Shown in pieces: positions 8,517 through 20,067 of a stretch of DNA of 39,198 bases. Below the pieces are notes generated by a model. The model made no database searches. It was not told the origin of the DNA and was given only the letters and a program-made list of their open reading frames with translations. The stretch covers positions 1-39,198 of the forward strand of contig WHSL01000030.1 in the NCBI GenBank assembly GCA_009380095.1, written 5' to 3'. Source of the stretch: Streptosporangiales bacterium (GTDB lineage: Bacteria > Actinomycetota > Actinomycetes > Streptosporangiales > Streptosporangiaceae). Position 1 is the first letter of the stretch; the number at the start of each line of letters is the position of its first letter. The position numbers and the translations under genes were made by a program.

Positions 8517-9069
8517 CGAACGGCGCTCCTTCCCATGAGGGCACGCGTTAAAAGCGGCCATACCACCGTACCGAAGTGGGGGTGCGCCGCGCGTGATCCG
8601 TCTTGTCGCGGGAACCGGTGAAGGATCGCCGAGACGCGGATGCGTTGGCGGCACCGGCCGAGAACCCGAGTCCCGACCACCTTACCGACCCCAGGGTCAG
8701 GAATGTCGACTTCTCCACATCCGGGCTGTGCCTCTTCCCACACATAGGATGTACGCGACCCCAAACGATCTTGAGCGATCACGGAAAACTTGGCATTCCG
8801 GACCGGCCGCTTACGGAGCGGGCCGTACTGATCGTGTTCGGTTAGCCGGGCGTTCCACGATGCGAGATACGGCCGCCTCGGTCCGGCCATCCGTAATCAG
8901 TTACCTCCGGCGAACCCTTTGCCCCCAACGTGCATACACGGAAACACATCGGCCGCCCGTACATCGATAGATCGGGCACCTGGCCGCAAAGTGCCGCAAA
9001 GCCCACAGAACGCGTCACTCGACGGCACCTTTCGCTGCGGCCGGTCCGCGCCCGTGGGAGGATCACCGG
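8517..9069. other. Intergenic region between divergent genes
   Basis: These 553 bases separate the small membrane protein gene (-) from the EndoQ-UvrD gene (+). The composition is a little lower in GC than its surroundings (for example 8740-8960). Short frames show no protein-like features. I see no tRNA-like cloverleaf and no strong hairpin. Promoters for both flanking genes should be here, but I cannot place them reliably. Confidence 0.4.
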
Positions 9070-12549
<3,480 letters not shown>

Positions 12550-12552
<3 letters not shown>

Positions 12553-12650
12553 CCCCAAGATCAACAAATTGGGGGAGGCACTTTGTAGGCGCGACCTGCG
12601 GGTTCTCCTGCAAATTCCTTCCCCCCATTTGTTGATCTTGGGGGCGGTCA
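12550..12650. repeat. Palindromic interspersed element, copy 1, between convergent stop codons
   Basis: Perfect 17-bp arms (CCCCAAGATCAACAAAT at 12553-12569, complement at 12627-12643) flank a partly paired interior including GGGGG/CCCCC and TTTG/CAAA, with a GCGACCTGCGGG core (12591-12602). The stops of the two convergent genes (12550-12552 and 12648-12650) sit at the outer ends. A degenerate relative is found at 21771-21858, sharing the GCGACCTGC core, TCCTTCCCCC and the GGGTCA end. It could act as a bidirectional terminator. Confidence 0.75.
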
Positions 12651-12974
12651 GCCGCGGAGGAGGCCGGATTCGCGTTCGGCGACGGTGGCGAGGGCGCGGA
12701 GGATTTCGCGGGGGCCGGCGGTGCGGTGGCTCCAGTTTCTGATCAGGCGGACCGCGTTGTCGCCGAAGCGGGTCATGGTCCCGATCAGGCAGCCGGCGTC
12801 GATCAGCCGGCACACCTCGGGATCGTCGGGCGGAAGATCGGCGACGTAGGCGGCGGCGTCGAGCAGCGCGACGGCGCTGCGTGCGTCGGTGTCATCGCTG
12901 CTGCGCGCCGCCAGCGCCATGCGCCAGCGCGCCTGCTCTCGCAGCCACGCGGCGAGAACCTCGGTCTTCTCCAC
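12648..12974 (-). CDS. Conserved-looking hypothetical protein, 108 residues
   Basis: The start is GTG 12974, chosen because GGGAGG lies 6 bases upstream; the longer frame to 13103 has Arg-rich, non-protein-like sequence. The protein is mostly helical with acidic and basic residues mixed, two Cys (VCRLIDAGC, about 65-72) and no transmembrane segment or signal peptide. A DARSAVALLDAAAYVADLP stretch near 30-48 is its most distinctive part. I do not recognise a family. The next gene on the same strand (argA-like) ends 135 bases upstream. Confidence 0.6.
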   Translation of the reverse strand: MEKTEVLAAWLREQARWRMALAARSSDDTDARSAVALLDAAAYVADLPPDDPEVCRLIDAGCLIGTMTRFGDNAVRLIRNWSHRTAGPREILRALATVAERESGLLRG

Positions 12975-13109
12975 GTACGGCCTCCCACGACGCAGCAGCG
13001 TGCCGCGCTGCCCTATTGTGCCCGCCCAGCGCCGCTCATGCCCCCGATTCCGGCGGCTGACACGGAACCGTGTCCTTTGGTCAAAGTCCGTCAGGACCGA
13101 CATGGGCGA

Positions 13110-13613
13110 TCAGTCAAGGTGCACGAGCATGCGGGTGTTGCCGAGCGTGTTGGGCTTCACCCGGTCCAGGTCGAGGAACTCGGCGACGCCCTCGTCGTAC
13201 GAGCGCCGCAGTTCCTCGTACACCTCGGCCGAGACGGGCGTGCCCTGGATCTTGCGGAAGCCGTGCCGGGCGAAGAAGGCGATCTCGAACGTCAGCACGA
13301 AGACCCGCCGTACGCCGAGCCACCGCGCCGTCTCCAGGAGCTCGGTCACGATGCGGTGGCCGACCCCGTGGCCACGCACCGCCGGATCCACCGCGACCGT
13401 ACGGATCTCCGCCAGGTCCTCCCACATCACGTGCAGCGCCCCGCACCCGGCCACCGCGCCGTCCGGCCCGGCCGCGACCCAGAACTCCTGCAGGTCCTCG
13501 TACAGGGTGACCGTGGGTTTACTGAGGACGCGCCGCTGGCCGGCGTACGTGTCGATCAGGCGGCGGATGGCCGGGACGTCGCGCGTGCGGGCGCGACGGA
13601 CGGTGAGTTCCAT
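13110..13613 (-). CDS. argA: Amino-acid N-acetyltransferase (N-acetylglutamate synthase-type, GNAT)
   Basis: The 167-residue protein is a single GNAT domain. It resembles the short actinobacterial N-acetylglutamate synthase (M. tuberculosis ArgA, Rv2747 type), which acetylates glutamate or glutamine in the first step of arginine synthesis. Visible marks are RRARTRDVPAIRRLIDTYAG at the N-terminus, the ALHVMWEDLAEIRTVAVDP strand pair, the acetyl-CoA loop RGHGVGHRIV, VFVLTFEIAFFARHGF, and a conserved tail (SYDEGVAEFLDLDRVKPNTLGN). ATG 13613 is the only sensible start, though the ribosome site is weak. No other arginine gene is nearby, as is common for this stand-alone form. Confidence 0.85.
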   Translation of the reverse strand: MELTVRRARTRDVPAIRRLIDTYAGQRRVLSKPTVTLYEDLQEFWVAAGPDGAVAGCGALHVMWEDLAEIRTVAVDPAVRGHGVGHRIVTELLETARWLGVRRVFVLTFEIAFFARHGFRKIQGTPVSAEVYEELRRSYDEGVAEFLDLDRVKPNTLGNTRMLVHLD

Positions 13614-13941
13614 GGGGTGATCAGGTTATCGTGCAGGATCGTGATCTACCTCGGCGCTACCCCGTTCCCGAATGGTGGGATAGACGTGAATGCATTCGCC
13701 GACGAATCGGAAATACCGGACGTTTGACTTGGCTGAATGTCATCACGGATGGCTTCCGGTCGACTACAGTACGGATAACCTGCGAGGACGCCCGGTGCGG
13801 AGAAACCGAAACGCACACGGGGCATACCGGCGCGACCGGCTGGAGCCGGTGGACAAAATCACATGAAAACGCCGACGCGCCGTGCGATCTGGCCGGAATC
13901 GGCTACCGGCCTCCGATAACCGAACAATTTCGAAGTTCTGG
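13614..13941. other. Intergenic region upstream of the c-di-AMP riboswitch
   Basis: These 328 bases lie between the divergent argA-like gene and the riboswitch promoter, with GC lower than the neighbouring genes. Short frames exist (for example around 13735-13870), but none has a convincing start or domain. I see nothing else identifiable. Confidence 0.4.
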
Positions 13942-13971
13942 TTGGCGCACGCGCGCCTTTGCCGTTAGCCT
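13942..13971 (+). promoter_or_regulatory. Probable promoter of the riboswitch-NlpC/P60 transcript
   Basis: TTGGCG (13942-13947) and TAGCCT (13966-13971) are 18 bases apart, placing transcription start near 13978, at the 5' edge of the riboswitch. Confidence 0.55.
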
Positions 13972-13973
13972 GC

Positions 13974-14209
13974 ATCGCTGTTGGCGCTGCTACGCCCGTG
14001 GACGCCTGCTCCTCCGGGAGCCTGTCCCAGTCCACGGGGAGCAGCCTCAGCCCGCCGAGTCTCAAGCGGCGCCTCGGCGTCGCGGAGAGCCGGGGACCCA
14101 TATCTCCCCGGGGTGAATCCACCTGGCACCGCACGGGCGAGGGCCCGCACGGTCCGAAGGTGGTAGGGCTTCTCCGGCCCGAACCCGTCAGCTAACCCGG
14201 TAGGCGGAC
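13974..14209 (+). ncRNA. c-di-AMP riboswitch (ydaO/yuaA class)
   Basis: The conserved blocks of the ydaO-yuaA family occur in order and spacing: ATCGCTG at the 5' side (13974-13980), GGGGACCCA (14092-14100), GGGGTGAATCC (14110-14120), and the long 3' signature CCCGAACCCGTCAGCTAACC (14178-14197) followed by GGTAGGCG (about 14199-14206). The RNA ends about 20 bases before the start codon of an NlpC/P60 cell-wall hydrolase, the classic actinobacterial target. Ligand binding normally reduces expression, linking peptidoglycan hydrolysis to c-di-AMP. The 3' blocks are certain; the 5' boundary is approximate. Confidence 0.93.
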
Positions 14210-14227
14210 CTGGAGAGGAGAGACCGA

Positions 14228-15307
14228 GTGGAGCGTTCGCGCCCCGACCGAGCCGGCTCCGCCTGTTCGGTGCTCTTCGAGCACCTTCCCAGTGGGCCGC
14301 AGTATCTTCCCGGGGGGACGACCCCCCGGACCCCCCGCCCAGGTCGGCTGCGGCGCCGTATCGGCTCGGTCTGCTGCGCCTTCGCCGCGTTCACCGTGCT
14401 GCTCCCGATGTCCGCCGGCATGGCCGACCCGGAGCCCAGCACCAAGGAGCTGCGGTCCAAGGTGCGGCACCTGCACGAGCAGCTCGAGGTGCAGAGCGAG
14501 CAGTACAACGGGCTGCGGGTGAAGTGGCAGCAGGCCAAGACCGCCGCCAAGGTCGCCGAGGAGAACGCCCGGCGCAACGACACCGAGCTGAGCGTCAGCC
14601 GGCAGCGGCTGGCCCGGGTCGCCGCGGCCAGCTACAAGACCGGCGGGCTCGACCCGACCGTGGCGCTCGCCTCCACCGACGACCCGCAGGCCTTCCTCGA
14701 CCAGGCCGCCGTGCTCAACCACATGGCGAACCAGGGCAGCGCCCAGGTCAACCAGTTCCGCGACGCCAAGCTGGCCGCGGAGCGGTCGCGCCGGGTGGCC
14801 GACACCCGCGCGGCCGAGGCCAAGAATCTCGTCGACGAGATGAAGGCCAAGAAGGACAAGATCGAGCGACTGCTCATCAAGAACGAGGACAAGCTCAACT
14901 CGCGCATCCTCGACCAGGTGAGCCGGAGCAGCGGCATCGGCAAGGGCTTCCGGGTGGCCGGCTCGGGCAAGGCGGTGGCCGCCACCAACCTCGCGCTCTC
15001 CAAGATCGGCTCGCCGTACGTCTGGGGTGCCGAAGGGCCGGGCACCTTCGACTGCTCGGGCCTGTCCATGTGGGCGTACGGTCAGGTCGGCATCAACCTG
15101 CCGCACTACACCGGCGCCCAGTGGACCGCGGGCACCCGGGTCAGCACGCCGCGCGTGGGCGACCTGGTGTTCTTCTACAGCGACCTGCACCACATGGGCA
15201 TCGTGATCGGCAACGGCAAGATGGTGCACGCACCGCACACCGGTGACGTGGTCCGCATCGCGGACTACACGAACCGGCCGGTGTCCGGCTTCGTCCGGGT
15301 GGCCTGA
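14228..15307 (+). CDS. Secreted NlpC/P60 peptidoglycan endopeptidase (RipA-like)
   Basis: The enzyme probably cleaves the D-Glu/diaminopimelate bond of peptidoglycan stem peptides outside the cell. The 359-residue product has a long basic N-terminus (1-~45), a hydrophobic signal segment (about 46-65, ending SAGMADPE), a coiled coil (about 70-235) and a C-terminal NlpC/P60 domain (about 245-359). The catalytic triad is visible: Cys276 in FDCSG, His322 in HHMGIVIG and His334 in VHAPH. The start is GTG 14228 with GGAGAGGAG upstream; it implies an unusually long signal peptide, and I see no better-placed later start. It is controlled by the c-di-AMP riboswitch (13974-14209) and ends before the hairpin at 15341. 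Confidence 0.93.
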   Translation: MERSRPDRAGSACSVLFEHLPSGPQYLPGGTTPRTPRPGRLRRRIGSVCCAFAAFTVLLPMSAGMADPEPSTKELRSKVRHLHEQLEVQSEQYNGLRVKWQQAKTAAKVAEENARRNDTELSVSRQRLARVAAASYKTGGLDPTVALASTDDPQAFLDQAAVLNHMANQGSAQVNQFRDAKLAAERSRRVADTRAAEAKNLVDEMKAKKDKIERLLIKNEDKLNSRILDQVSRSSGIGKGFRVAGSGKAVAATNLALSKIGSPYVWGAEGPGTFDCSGLSMWAYGQVGINLPHYTGAQWTAGTRVSTPRVGDLVFFYSDLHHMGIVIGNGKMVHAPHTGDVVRIADYTNRPVSGFVRVA

Positions 15308-15340
15308 CCCGGCGGTCCCGCGCGGGCACGCGCAAAGTAC

Positions 15341-15370
15341 GGTGCTGGTCTCTCGGGCGAGACCAGCACC
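15341..15370. terminator. Hairpin downstream of the NlpC/P60 gene
   Basis: A perfect 12-bp stem (GGTGCTGGTCTC with its complement) and a 6-base loop lie 34 bases after the NlpC/P60 stop. There is no T-tract, as in many actinomycete terminators. Confidence 0.75.
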
Positions 15371-15412
15371 GCCTCGATGCCGGGGGCCAGCCGTCCCGAC
15401 ATTGGCTCGGTG

Positions 15413-15472
15413 ACAGTGTCAATGACGCTGCCAGTGACTCTGTCCATGACCGTGTCGGTGACCACGGATTCT
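15413..15472. repeat. Degenerate 12-bp repeat
   Basis: On the minus strand five GTC-ACC-GAC-ACG-like 12-base units follow one another. They vary mostly at third-codon-like positions and read V-x-D-x in the frame starting at ATG 15531. Whether that frame (15265-15531) is a gene is unclear; see findings. Confidence 0.5.
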
Positions 15473-15503
15473 GCGTCGAGCGGGGGAGACGCTTGTTCCA
15501 GGA

Positions 15504-15989
15504 TCAGATCAACTGTCGCCGGGCCGCCCATACGACGGCCTCTATCGGAGTGTTCACCCCGAGTCGATCGCAGATGGCCCGCAGCCTGCGTCGCAATGTT
15601 CGCGCGCTGAGCTCCAGCCGGCGTGCCGCGACGTCCGCGGTCACTCCGCTGGCGATCTGCGCGAGCAGCCGAATTTCCTCCTCGTTCAGATGTGGCTCCT
15701 CGACGGCTTGGCGTGCGAGTGTGGCCTGTTCCACTCCGTCCTCCCTCGTCCGTGATGACCGCGGGGAATCAGCTGGCAGCCGCACGGGTGCGGGTAGGCC
15801 TGGGGCGAGGCGTGCTTGAGGTACACGGTGCGAGGGGAGGTCGGTGCCGTGGTCGGATGCGATGCCGTGCAGGCGCGTGGGCGCGGCATCTCCGGCCTGG
15901 TCGCCGACTGGCGGGTTCCCCTCTGGCACACTCCCCTGACCCGGGACGGACAGGCCGTTCAGGGATGTGTGCGTGGTGGGATGGGTCAT
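15504..15989 (-). CDS. LuxR-type helix-turn-helix protein
   Basis: This 161-residue protein is a probable transcription regulator. The first ~95 residues are low-complexity, rich in Pro, Ser and Gly, without a receiver domain. The last ~65 hold a GerE/LuxR-like helix-turn-helix (LNEEEIRLLAQIASGVTADV, then RRLELSARTLRRRLRAICDRLGV and IEAVVWAARRQLI). ATG 15989 is preceded by GAAAGG at 10 bases; a GTG at 16022 would add 11 residues. It is divergent from the LacI gene at 16241. The target genes are not apparent. Confidence 0.75.
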   Translation of the reverse strand: MTHPTTHTSLNGLSVPGQGSVPEGNPPVGDQAGDAAPTRLHGIASDHGTDLPSHRVPQARLAPGLPAPVRLPADSPRSSRTREDGVEQATLARQAVEEPHLNEEEIRLLAQIASGVTADVAARRLELSARTLRRRLRAICDRLGVNTPIEAVVWAARRQLI

Positions 15990-16190
15990 ATCATCAGCGC
16001 CTTTCTCGCCCATCCCCTCCACCGCGCTACTTGCGCATGCGGCACATGATCGTGAATCGATTCAAGCTACGCTTCGGTCCGGAACGCTAAGCGGAGGGCG
16101 AACCGCCGTCAAGCGCATACCGGTAACAACGTGTACGCGAACTGTCATCGACGATCACTTGGCGTAATCGATCACATCGGCATAACCTGT

Positions 16191-16218
16191 TTGACCTGCG
16201 GTTACCGAGTGTTATAAC
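16191..16218 (+). promoter_or_regulatory. Probable promoter of the LacI-type regulator, with operator-like symmetry
   Basis: TTGACC (16191-16196) and TATAAC (16213-16218) are 16 bases apart, ahead of the GTG at 16241. The -10 lies in a GTTATAAC palindrome, and a TAACC...GGTTA inverted pair straddles the -35. This symmetry could be an autoregulatory operator. Confidence 0.55.
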
Positions 16219-16240
16219 CACGACCCCGTTGGGAGGCGAG

Positions 16241-17248
16241 GTGACACAAACCAGCATTCGTGAGGTGGCCGCACGCGCGGGAGTTTCGGTGGGCACGGTC
16301 TCCAACGTCTTGAACCGGCCGGCGCGCGTCTCGGCGAAGATGCGCGTCCGCGTCCAGACCGCGATCGACGAGCTCGGGTTCGTCCGCAACGAGACCGCAC
16401 GCCAGCTCCGGGTCGGCCGCTCGCGCACCCTCGGCCTGATCCTTCCGGACACGATCGACCCGTTCTACGCCGACGTCGCCCGGGGGGTCGAGGAGACGAG
16501 TGCCGAGGCCGGCCTCGCGGTCATCGTGTGCAGCAGCGGCCAGGCGGCCGAGCGCGAGGAGCGCGCGCTGGAGCTGCTGGAGCGTCAGCAGGTCGGCGGC
16601 CTGCTGATCACGCCCGTGGCGGCGGGGCCGGAGCGGGTCGCGATGCTGCGCCGCAGCGGCATGGGCGTGGTCCTGGTGGACCGCCGCCCCCGCCGGCCGG
16701 ACGAGTGCTCGGTCCGGGTCGACTACCTGGCCGGCGGCGAGCTCGCCGTACGGCACCTGCTCGAACAGGGCCACCGCCGCATCGCGTACGTGACCGCCCC
16801 GCTGGACGCCGAGCCCAACCGCGACCGCCACCGCGGCGCGCTCCGCGCGCTCCGGGCGGCCGGCCTCTCCGAGGACGTGGTCACCACGATCGTCGAGCCG
16901 CGCCAGACCCCCTCCTTCGGCGCCCGGGCCGCCACCCGGCTGCTCTCCCTGGAGCCGCGCCCCACCGCGGTCTTCTGCTCCAGCGACCTGCTGGCCATCG
17001 GCCTGCTCAACCGGCTGCTGCGATCACGGGTGAAGGTCCCGCACGACATCGCGATCGTCGGCTCGGACGACATCGAGCTCGCCGCGTGTGCCGCCCTGCC
17101 CCTGACCACGGTGGCCCAGCCCCGGGCGGCCCTCGGCCAGGCCGCCGCCGAACTCGCCCTCAGCGAGGCCGACGACACCGGCGCCCACCAACACCGCCAC
17201 CTCGTCCTCCCCCCCGAGCTCGTCATCCGGGAAACCAGCGAGGTCTGA
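16241..17248 (+). CDS. LacI family transcriptional regulator
   Basis: The 335-residue protein has the LacI helix-turn-helix at the N-terminus (SIREVAARAGVSVGTVSNVLNRPARVS), a hinge (LGFVRNETARQLRVGRS) and a periplasmic-binding-protein-like sensor domain (LGLILPDTIDPFYADVARGVEE to VGSDDIELAACAALPLTTVAQP). Such proteins bind palindromic operators and usually sense sugars or related metabolites. I start at GTG 16241 because GGGAGG at 16231-16236 would be its ribosome site, although the 4-base spacing is short; a TTG at 16229 would overlap it. The P450 gene follows 97 bases downstream on the same strand. No sugar transporter or catabolic enzyme is close by, so its ligand is unknown. Confidence 0.93.
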   Translation: MTQTSIREVAARAGVSVGTVSNVLNRPARVSAKMRVRVQTAIDELGFVRNETARQLRVGRSRTLGLILPDTIDPFYADVARGVEETSAEAGLAVIVCSSGQAAEREERALELLERQQVGGLLITPVAAGPERVAMLRRSGMGVVLVDRRPRRPDECSVRVDYLAGGELAVRHLLEQGHRRIAYVTAPLDAEPNRDRHRGALRALRAAGLSEDVVTTIVEPRQTPSFGARAATRLLSLEPRPTAVFCSSDLLAIGLLNRLLRSRVKVPHDIAIVGSDDIELAACAALPLTTVAQPRAALGQAAAELALSEADDTGAHQHRHLVLPPELVIRETSEV

Positions 17249-17345
17249 CCGGGCGGCGGCGCCCACCCGGCTCGACCCGCTAGATCGGGCGCTATTGGAC
17301 GGCTAGTCTCGAAAGCGACGCACTGATCGCTTGATGAGGAACGCC

Positions 17346-18557
17346 ATGGCGCAGCCGACGATCGAACCGGCCGACTTCCTGGGCTTCAACCCCCTGCACC
17401 CGTCGTTCCGCCAGGATCCCTACCCCGAGTTCGGCCGGCTGCGCGAAGCGGGACCCCTGGTCCGTACGGCCTCGGGCACGTGGGTGACCGCGCACCACCA
17501 GGTGGCCGGGGCGGTGCTGCGCAGCCCGGCGTTCGGCCACGGCGACGGCCCCTCGGTGCAGCGCCGCTCGGATCCGAACGTCCCGCCGTCCTTCCTCGTG
17601 CTGGACCCGCCGGAACACACCCGCCTGCGCGGGCTCGTCTCCCGCGCCTTTACCGCCCGGGTGGTGGAGCGGCTGCGCCCACGGGTGGCCGACGTCGTCA
17701 CCGAGCTGCTGGACGACGCGCTGGAGACGTCCCGGACCAAGGGTTCGGTGAACCTGATCGAGGCGCTCGCCTACCCGCTCCCGGTGATCGTGATCTGCGA
17801 GCTGCTCGGCGTCCCGCCGGAGGATCAGGAGCGGTTCCGTACCTGGTCGGAGGCGCTCGCCCGAGGGCTCGACCCGGACTTCATGATGCCCGAGGAGATC
17901 GCCGCCAAGCGGACCGAGGCGCGCGGGCACTTCGTCGAGTACTTCCTCGAGCTGATCGAGCGGCGCCGCCGCGAGCCCGGCGACGACCTGATCAGCGGGC
18001 TGCTGGCGATCGAGGCCGAGGGCGACCGGCTGTCCGTGGCGGATCTGCTGGCGACGCTCATTCTGCTGCTGGTGGCGGGGCACGAGACGACGGTCAACCT
18101 GATCGGCAACGGCGCGCTCGCGCTGGCCCGGCACCCGGACCAGCTGGCGGCCGTACGGGCCGACCCGTCGCTGGCGCCGTCACTGGTCGAGGAGGTGCTC
18201 CGGTACGACCCGCCGGTGCAGCTCACCGGCCGGCAGGCGCTCACCGACACCGAGCTTGCCGGGCACGCCGTACGGCGGGGCGAGCTGATGTTCCTGCTGA
18301 TCGGCGGCGCCAACCGGGACCCCGCGGTGTTCGACGACCCGGACCGGTTCGACGTGACGCGGGCGCCCGGCCGGCACTACGCCTTCGGCCTCGGCGTGCA
18401 CTTCTGCCTGGGCGCGCCACTGGCCCGGCTCGAAGGTGAGCTGGCGCTCGGCGAGCTCGTACGGCGCAGCGCGACGATCGAGCTCGCCGCGCCCGCGCCC
18501 ACGTACAAGGACAACCTCATCCTCCGCGGCCTCGCCGAGCTCCCGCTCGCCCTCTGA
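17346..18557 (+). CDS. Cytochrome P450 (bacterial soluble type)
   Basis: This 403-residue heme monooxygenase has the family marks: I-helix oxygen-binding motif AGHETT (about 244-249), the ExxR motif in EEVLRYDPP (about 283), and the heme loop FGLGVHFCLG with Cys354 as the axial ligand. ATG 17346 is preceded by GAGGA at 5 bases; earlier in-frame starts would overlap that site. No ferredoxin or ferredoxin reductase gene is adjacent, so electrons must come from elsewhere. It lies just downstream of the LacI regulator and convergent to lysS, with only 5 bases between the stops. The substrate cannot be inferred. Confidence 0.95.
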   Translation: MAQPTIEPADFLGFNPLHPSFRQDPYPEFGRLREAGPLVRTASGTWVTAHHQVAGAVLRSPAFGHGDGPSVQRRSDPNVPPSFLVLDPPEHTRLRGLVSRAFTARVVERLRPRVADVVTELLDDALETSRTKGSVNLIEALAYPLPVIVICELLGVPPEDQERFRTWSEALARGLDPDFMMPEEIAAKRTEARGHFVEYFLELIERRRREPGDDLISGLLAIEAEGDRLSVADLLATLILLLVAGHETTVNLIGNGALALARHPDQLAAVRADPSLAPSLVEEVLRYDPPVQLTGRQALTDTELAGHAVRRGELMFLLIGGANRDPAVFDDPDRFDVTRAPGRHYAFGLGVHFCLGAPLARLEGELALGELVRRSATIELAAPAPTYKDNLILRGLAELPLAL

Positions 18558-18562
18558 GGGCC

Positions 18563-20056
18563 CTATTCGGGCTTGACCAGGGGGAAGAGGATCGTCTCGC
18601 GGATGTTCTTGCCGGTGAACGCCATCAGCATGCGGTCGACGCCCACGCCGACGCCGCCGGTGGGGGGCATCGCGTACTCCAGCGCGCGCAGGAAGTCCTC
18701 GTCCAGCTGCATGGCCTCGGCGTCCCCGCCCGCGGCGAGCAGCGACTGCTCGGTGAGCCGGCGCCGCTCCTCGATCGGGTCGATGAGCTCGGTGTAGCCG
18801 GTGCCCAGCTCCATGCCGAAGCCGATCAGATCCCACTTCTCGGTGACGCCGGGGGTGGAGCGGTGCTCGCGGGTCAGTGGTGAGGTCTCCACCGGGTAGT
18901 CGCAGACGAAGGTGGGCTGCACGAGCGTGTGCTCGATCAGCTCCTCGAACAGCTCCTGCACGACCCGCCCGGCGCCCCAGGTCGGCTCGTAGTGCACGCC
19001 GTGCGCGTCGGCCTGCTTGCGGATCTCCTCCAGCGGCGTCTCGGGCGTGATCTCCGCGTTGATGGCCTCGGACACGGAGCCGTACACGGTGATCCGCGGC
19101 CACTCGCCGGAGATGTCGATGTCCTGCCCGCGCCAGTGCACCGTCGAGGTGCCGAACACGGTGAGCCCGACGTGCTGGTACAGCTCCTGGGTGAGCCGCG
19201 CCACGGTGTCGTAGTCGCCGTACGCCTCGTAGGCCTCGAGCATCGTGAACTCGGGGTTGTGCGTGGAGTCGGCGCCCTCGTTGCGGAAGTTGCGGTTGAC
19301 CTCGAAGACCTTCTCCGCGCCGCCCACCATCAGCCGCTTCAGGTAGAGCTCCGGCGCGATGCGCAGGAAGAGCTCCATGTTGTACGCGTTGATGTGCGTG
19401 ACGAACGGCCGGGCCGTGGCGCCGCCGTGCACCGGCTGCAGCATCGGGGTCTCGACCTCGATGAACGTGCGGTCGGTGAAGAAGGTGCGGATCTCCTTGA
19501 TCATCGCGCTGCGCAGCCGCATCAGCTCGCGCGCCTCGGGGTTGACGATCAGGTCGACGTACCGCTGCCGCACCCGTGCCTCGAGGTCCGTGAGGCCCTT
19601 GTGCTTCTCCGGCAGCGGGCGCAGGCACTTGGCGGTCAGCGCCCAGCGATCCACCATGATCGACAGCTCGCCGCGGCGCGAGGTGATCACCTCACCCTCG
19701 ACGCCGACGTGGTCGCCGAGGTCGATGTCGCGCTTCCACGCGCTCAGCGACTCCTCGCCGAGCCTGTCGAGGGAGAGCATGACCTGCAGGTCACCGGTGC
19801 CGTCGCGGAGCGTGGCGAAGCAGAGTTTCCCGCCGATCCGCGACAGCATCACCCGGCCCGTCACGCCGACGCGATCGCCGGTGGCCGAGTCGGGCGCCAG
19901 GCCGGGATGGCGCTCGCGCACGGCGGCGATCGTGTCGGTCCGCGGAAAGCCGGCCGGGTAGGGGTCGACGCCGGACGCGCGCAGCCGCTCGAGCTTCTCC
20001 CGGCGGACGCGCATCTGCTCCGGCAGATCGTCGTGGTTGTCCTGCACCTCACTCAC
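18563..20056 (-). CDS. lysS: Lysyl-tRNA synthetase, class II
   Basis: LysRS charges tRNA-Lys. The product is 497 residues from GTG 20056, the usual length. It has an OB-fold anticodon-binding domain (about 55-165) and a class II catalytic core with motif 2 (FEVNRNFRNEGADSTHNPEFT) and motif 3 (GVGVGVDRMLMAFTGKNIRET). The start is not certain: there is no good ribosome site, GTG 20047 is an alternative, and the upstream open frame up to 20173 overlaps the preceding sigma-factor gene. Only 11 bases separate the sigma-factor stop from this GTG, so translation may be coupled. In mycobacteria lysS directly precedes lsr2; here a block of unrelated genes lies between. Confidence 0.96.
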   Translation of the reverse strand: MSEVQDNHDDLPEQMRVRREKLERLRASGVDPYPAGFPRTDTIAAVRERHPGLAPDSATGDRVGVTGRVMLSRIGGKLCFATLRDGTGDLQVMLSLDRLGEESLSAWKRDIDLGDHVGVEGEVITSRRGELSIMVDRWALTAKCLRPLPEKHKGLTDLEARVRQRYVDLIVNPEARELMRLRSAMIKEIRTFFTDRTFIEVETPMLQPVHGGATARPFVTHINAYNMELFLRIAPELYLKRLMVGGAEKVFEVNRNFRNEGADSTHNPEFTMLEAYEAYGDYDTVARLTQELYQHVGLTVFGTSTVHWRGQDIDISGEWPRITVYGSVSEAINAEITPETPLEEIRKQADAHGVHYEPTWGAGRVVQELFEELIEHTLVQPTFVCDYPVETSPLTREHRSTPGVTEKWDLIGFGMELGTGYTELIDPIEERRRLTEQSLLAAGGDAEAMQLDEDFLRALEYAMPPTGGVGVGVDRMLMAFTGKNIRETILFPLVKPE

Positions 20057-20067
20057 AGTGAGAGAGG

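Noticed and set aside
13631-14116. 161-codon plus-strand frame before the NlpC/P60 gene
   Set aside because: It runs through the c-di-AMP riboswitch and has no clear start. The riboswitch explains the conserved part.
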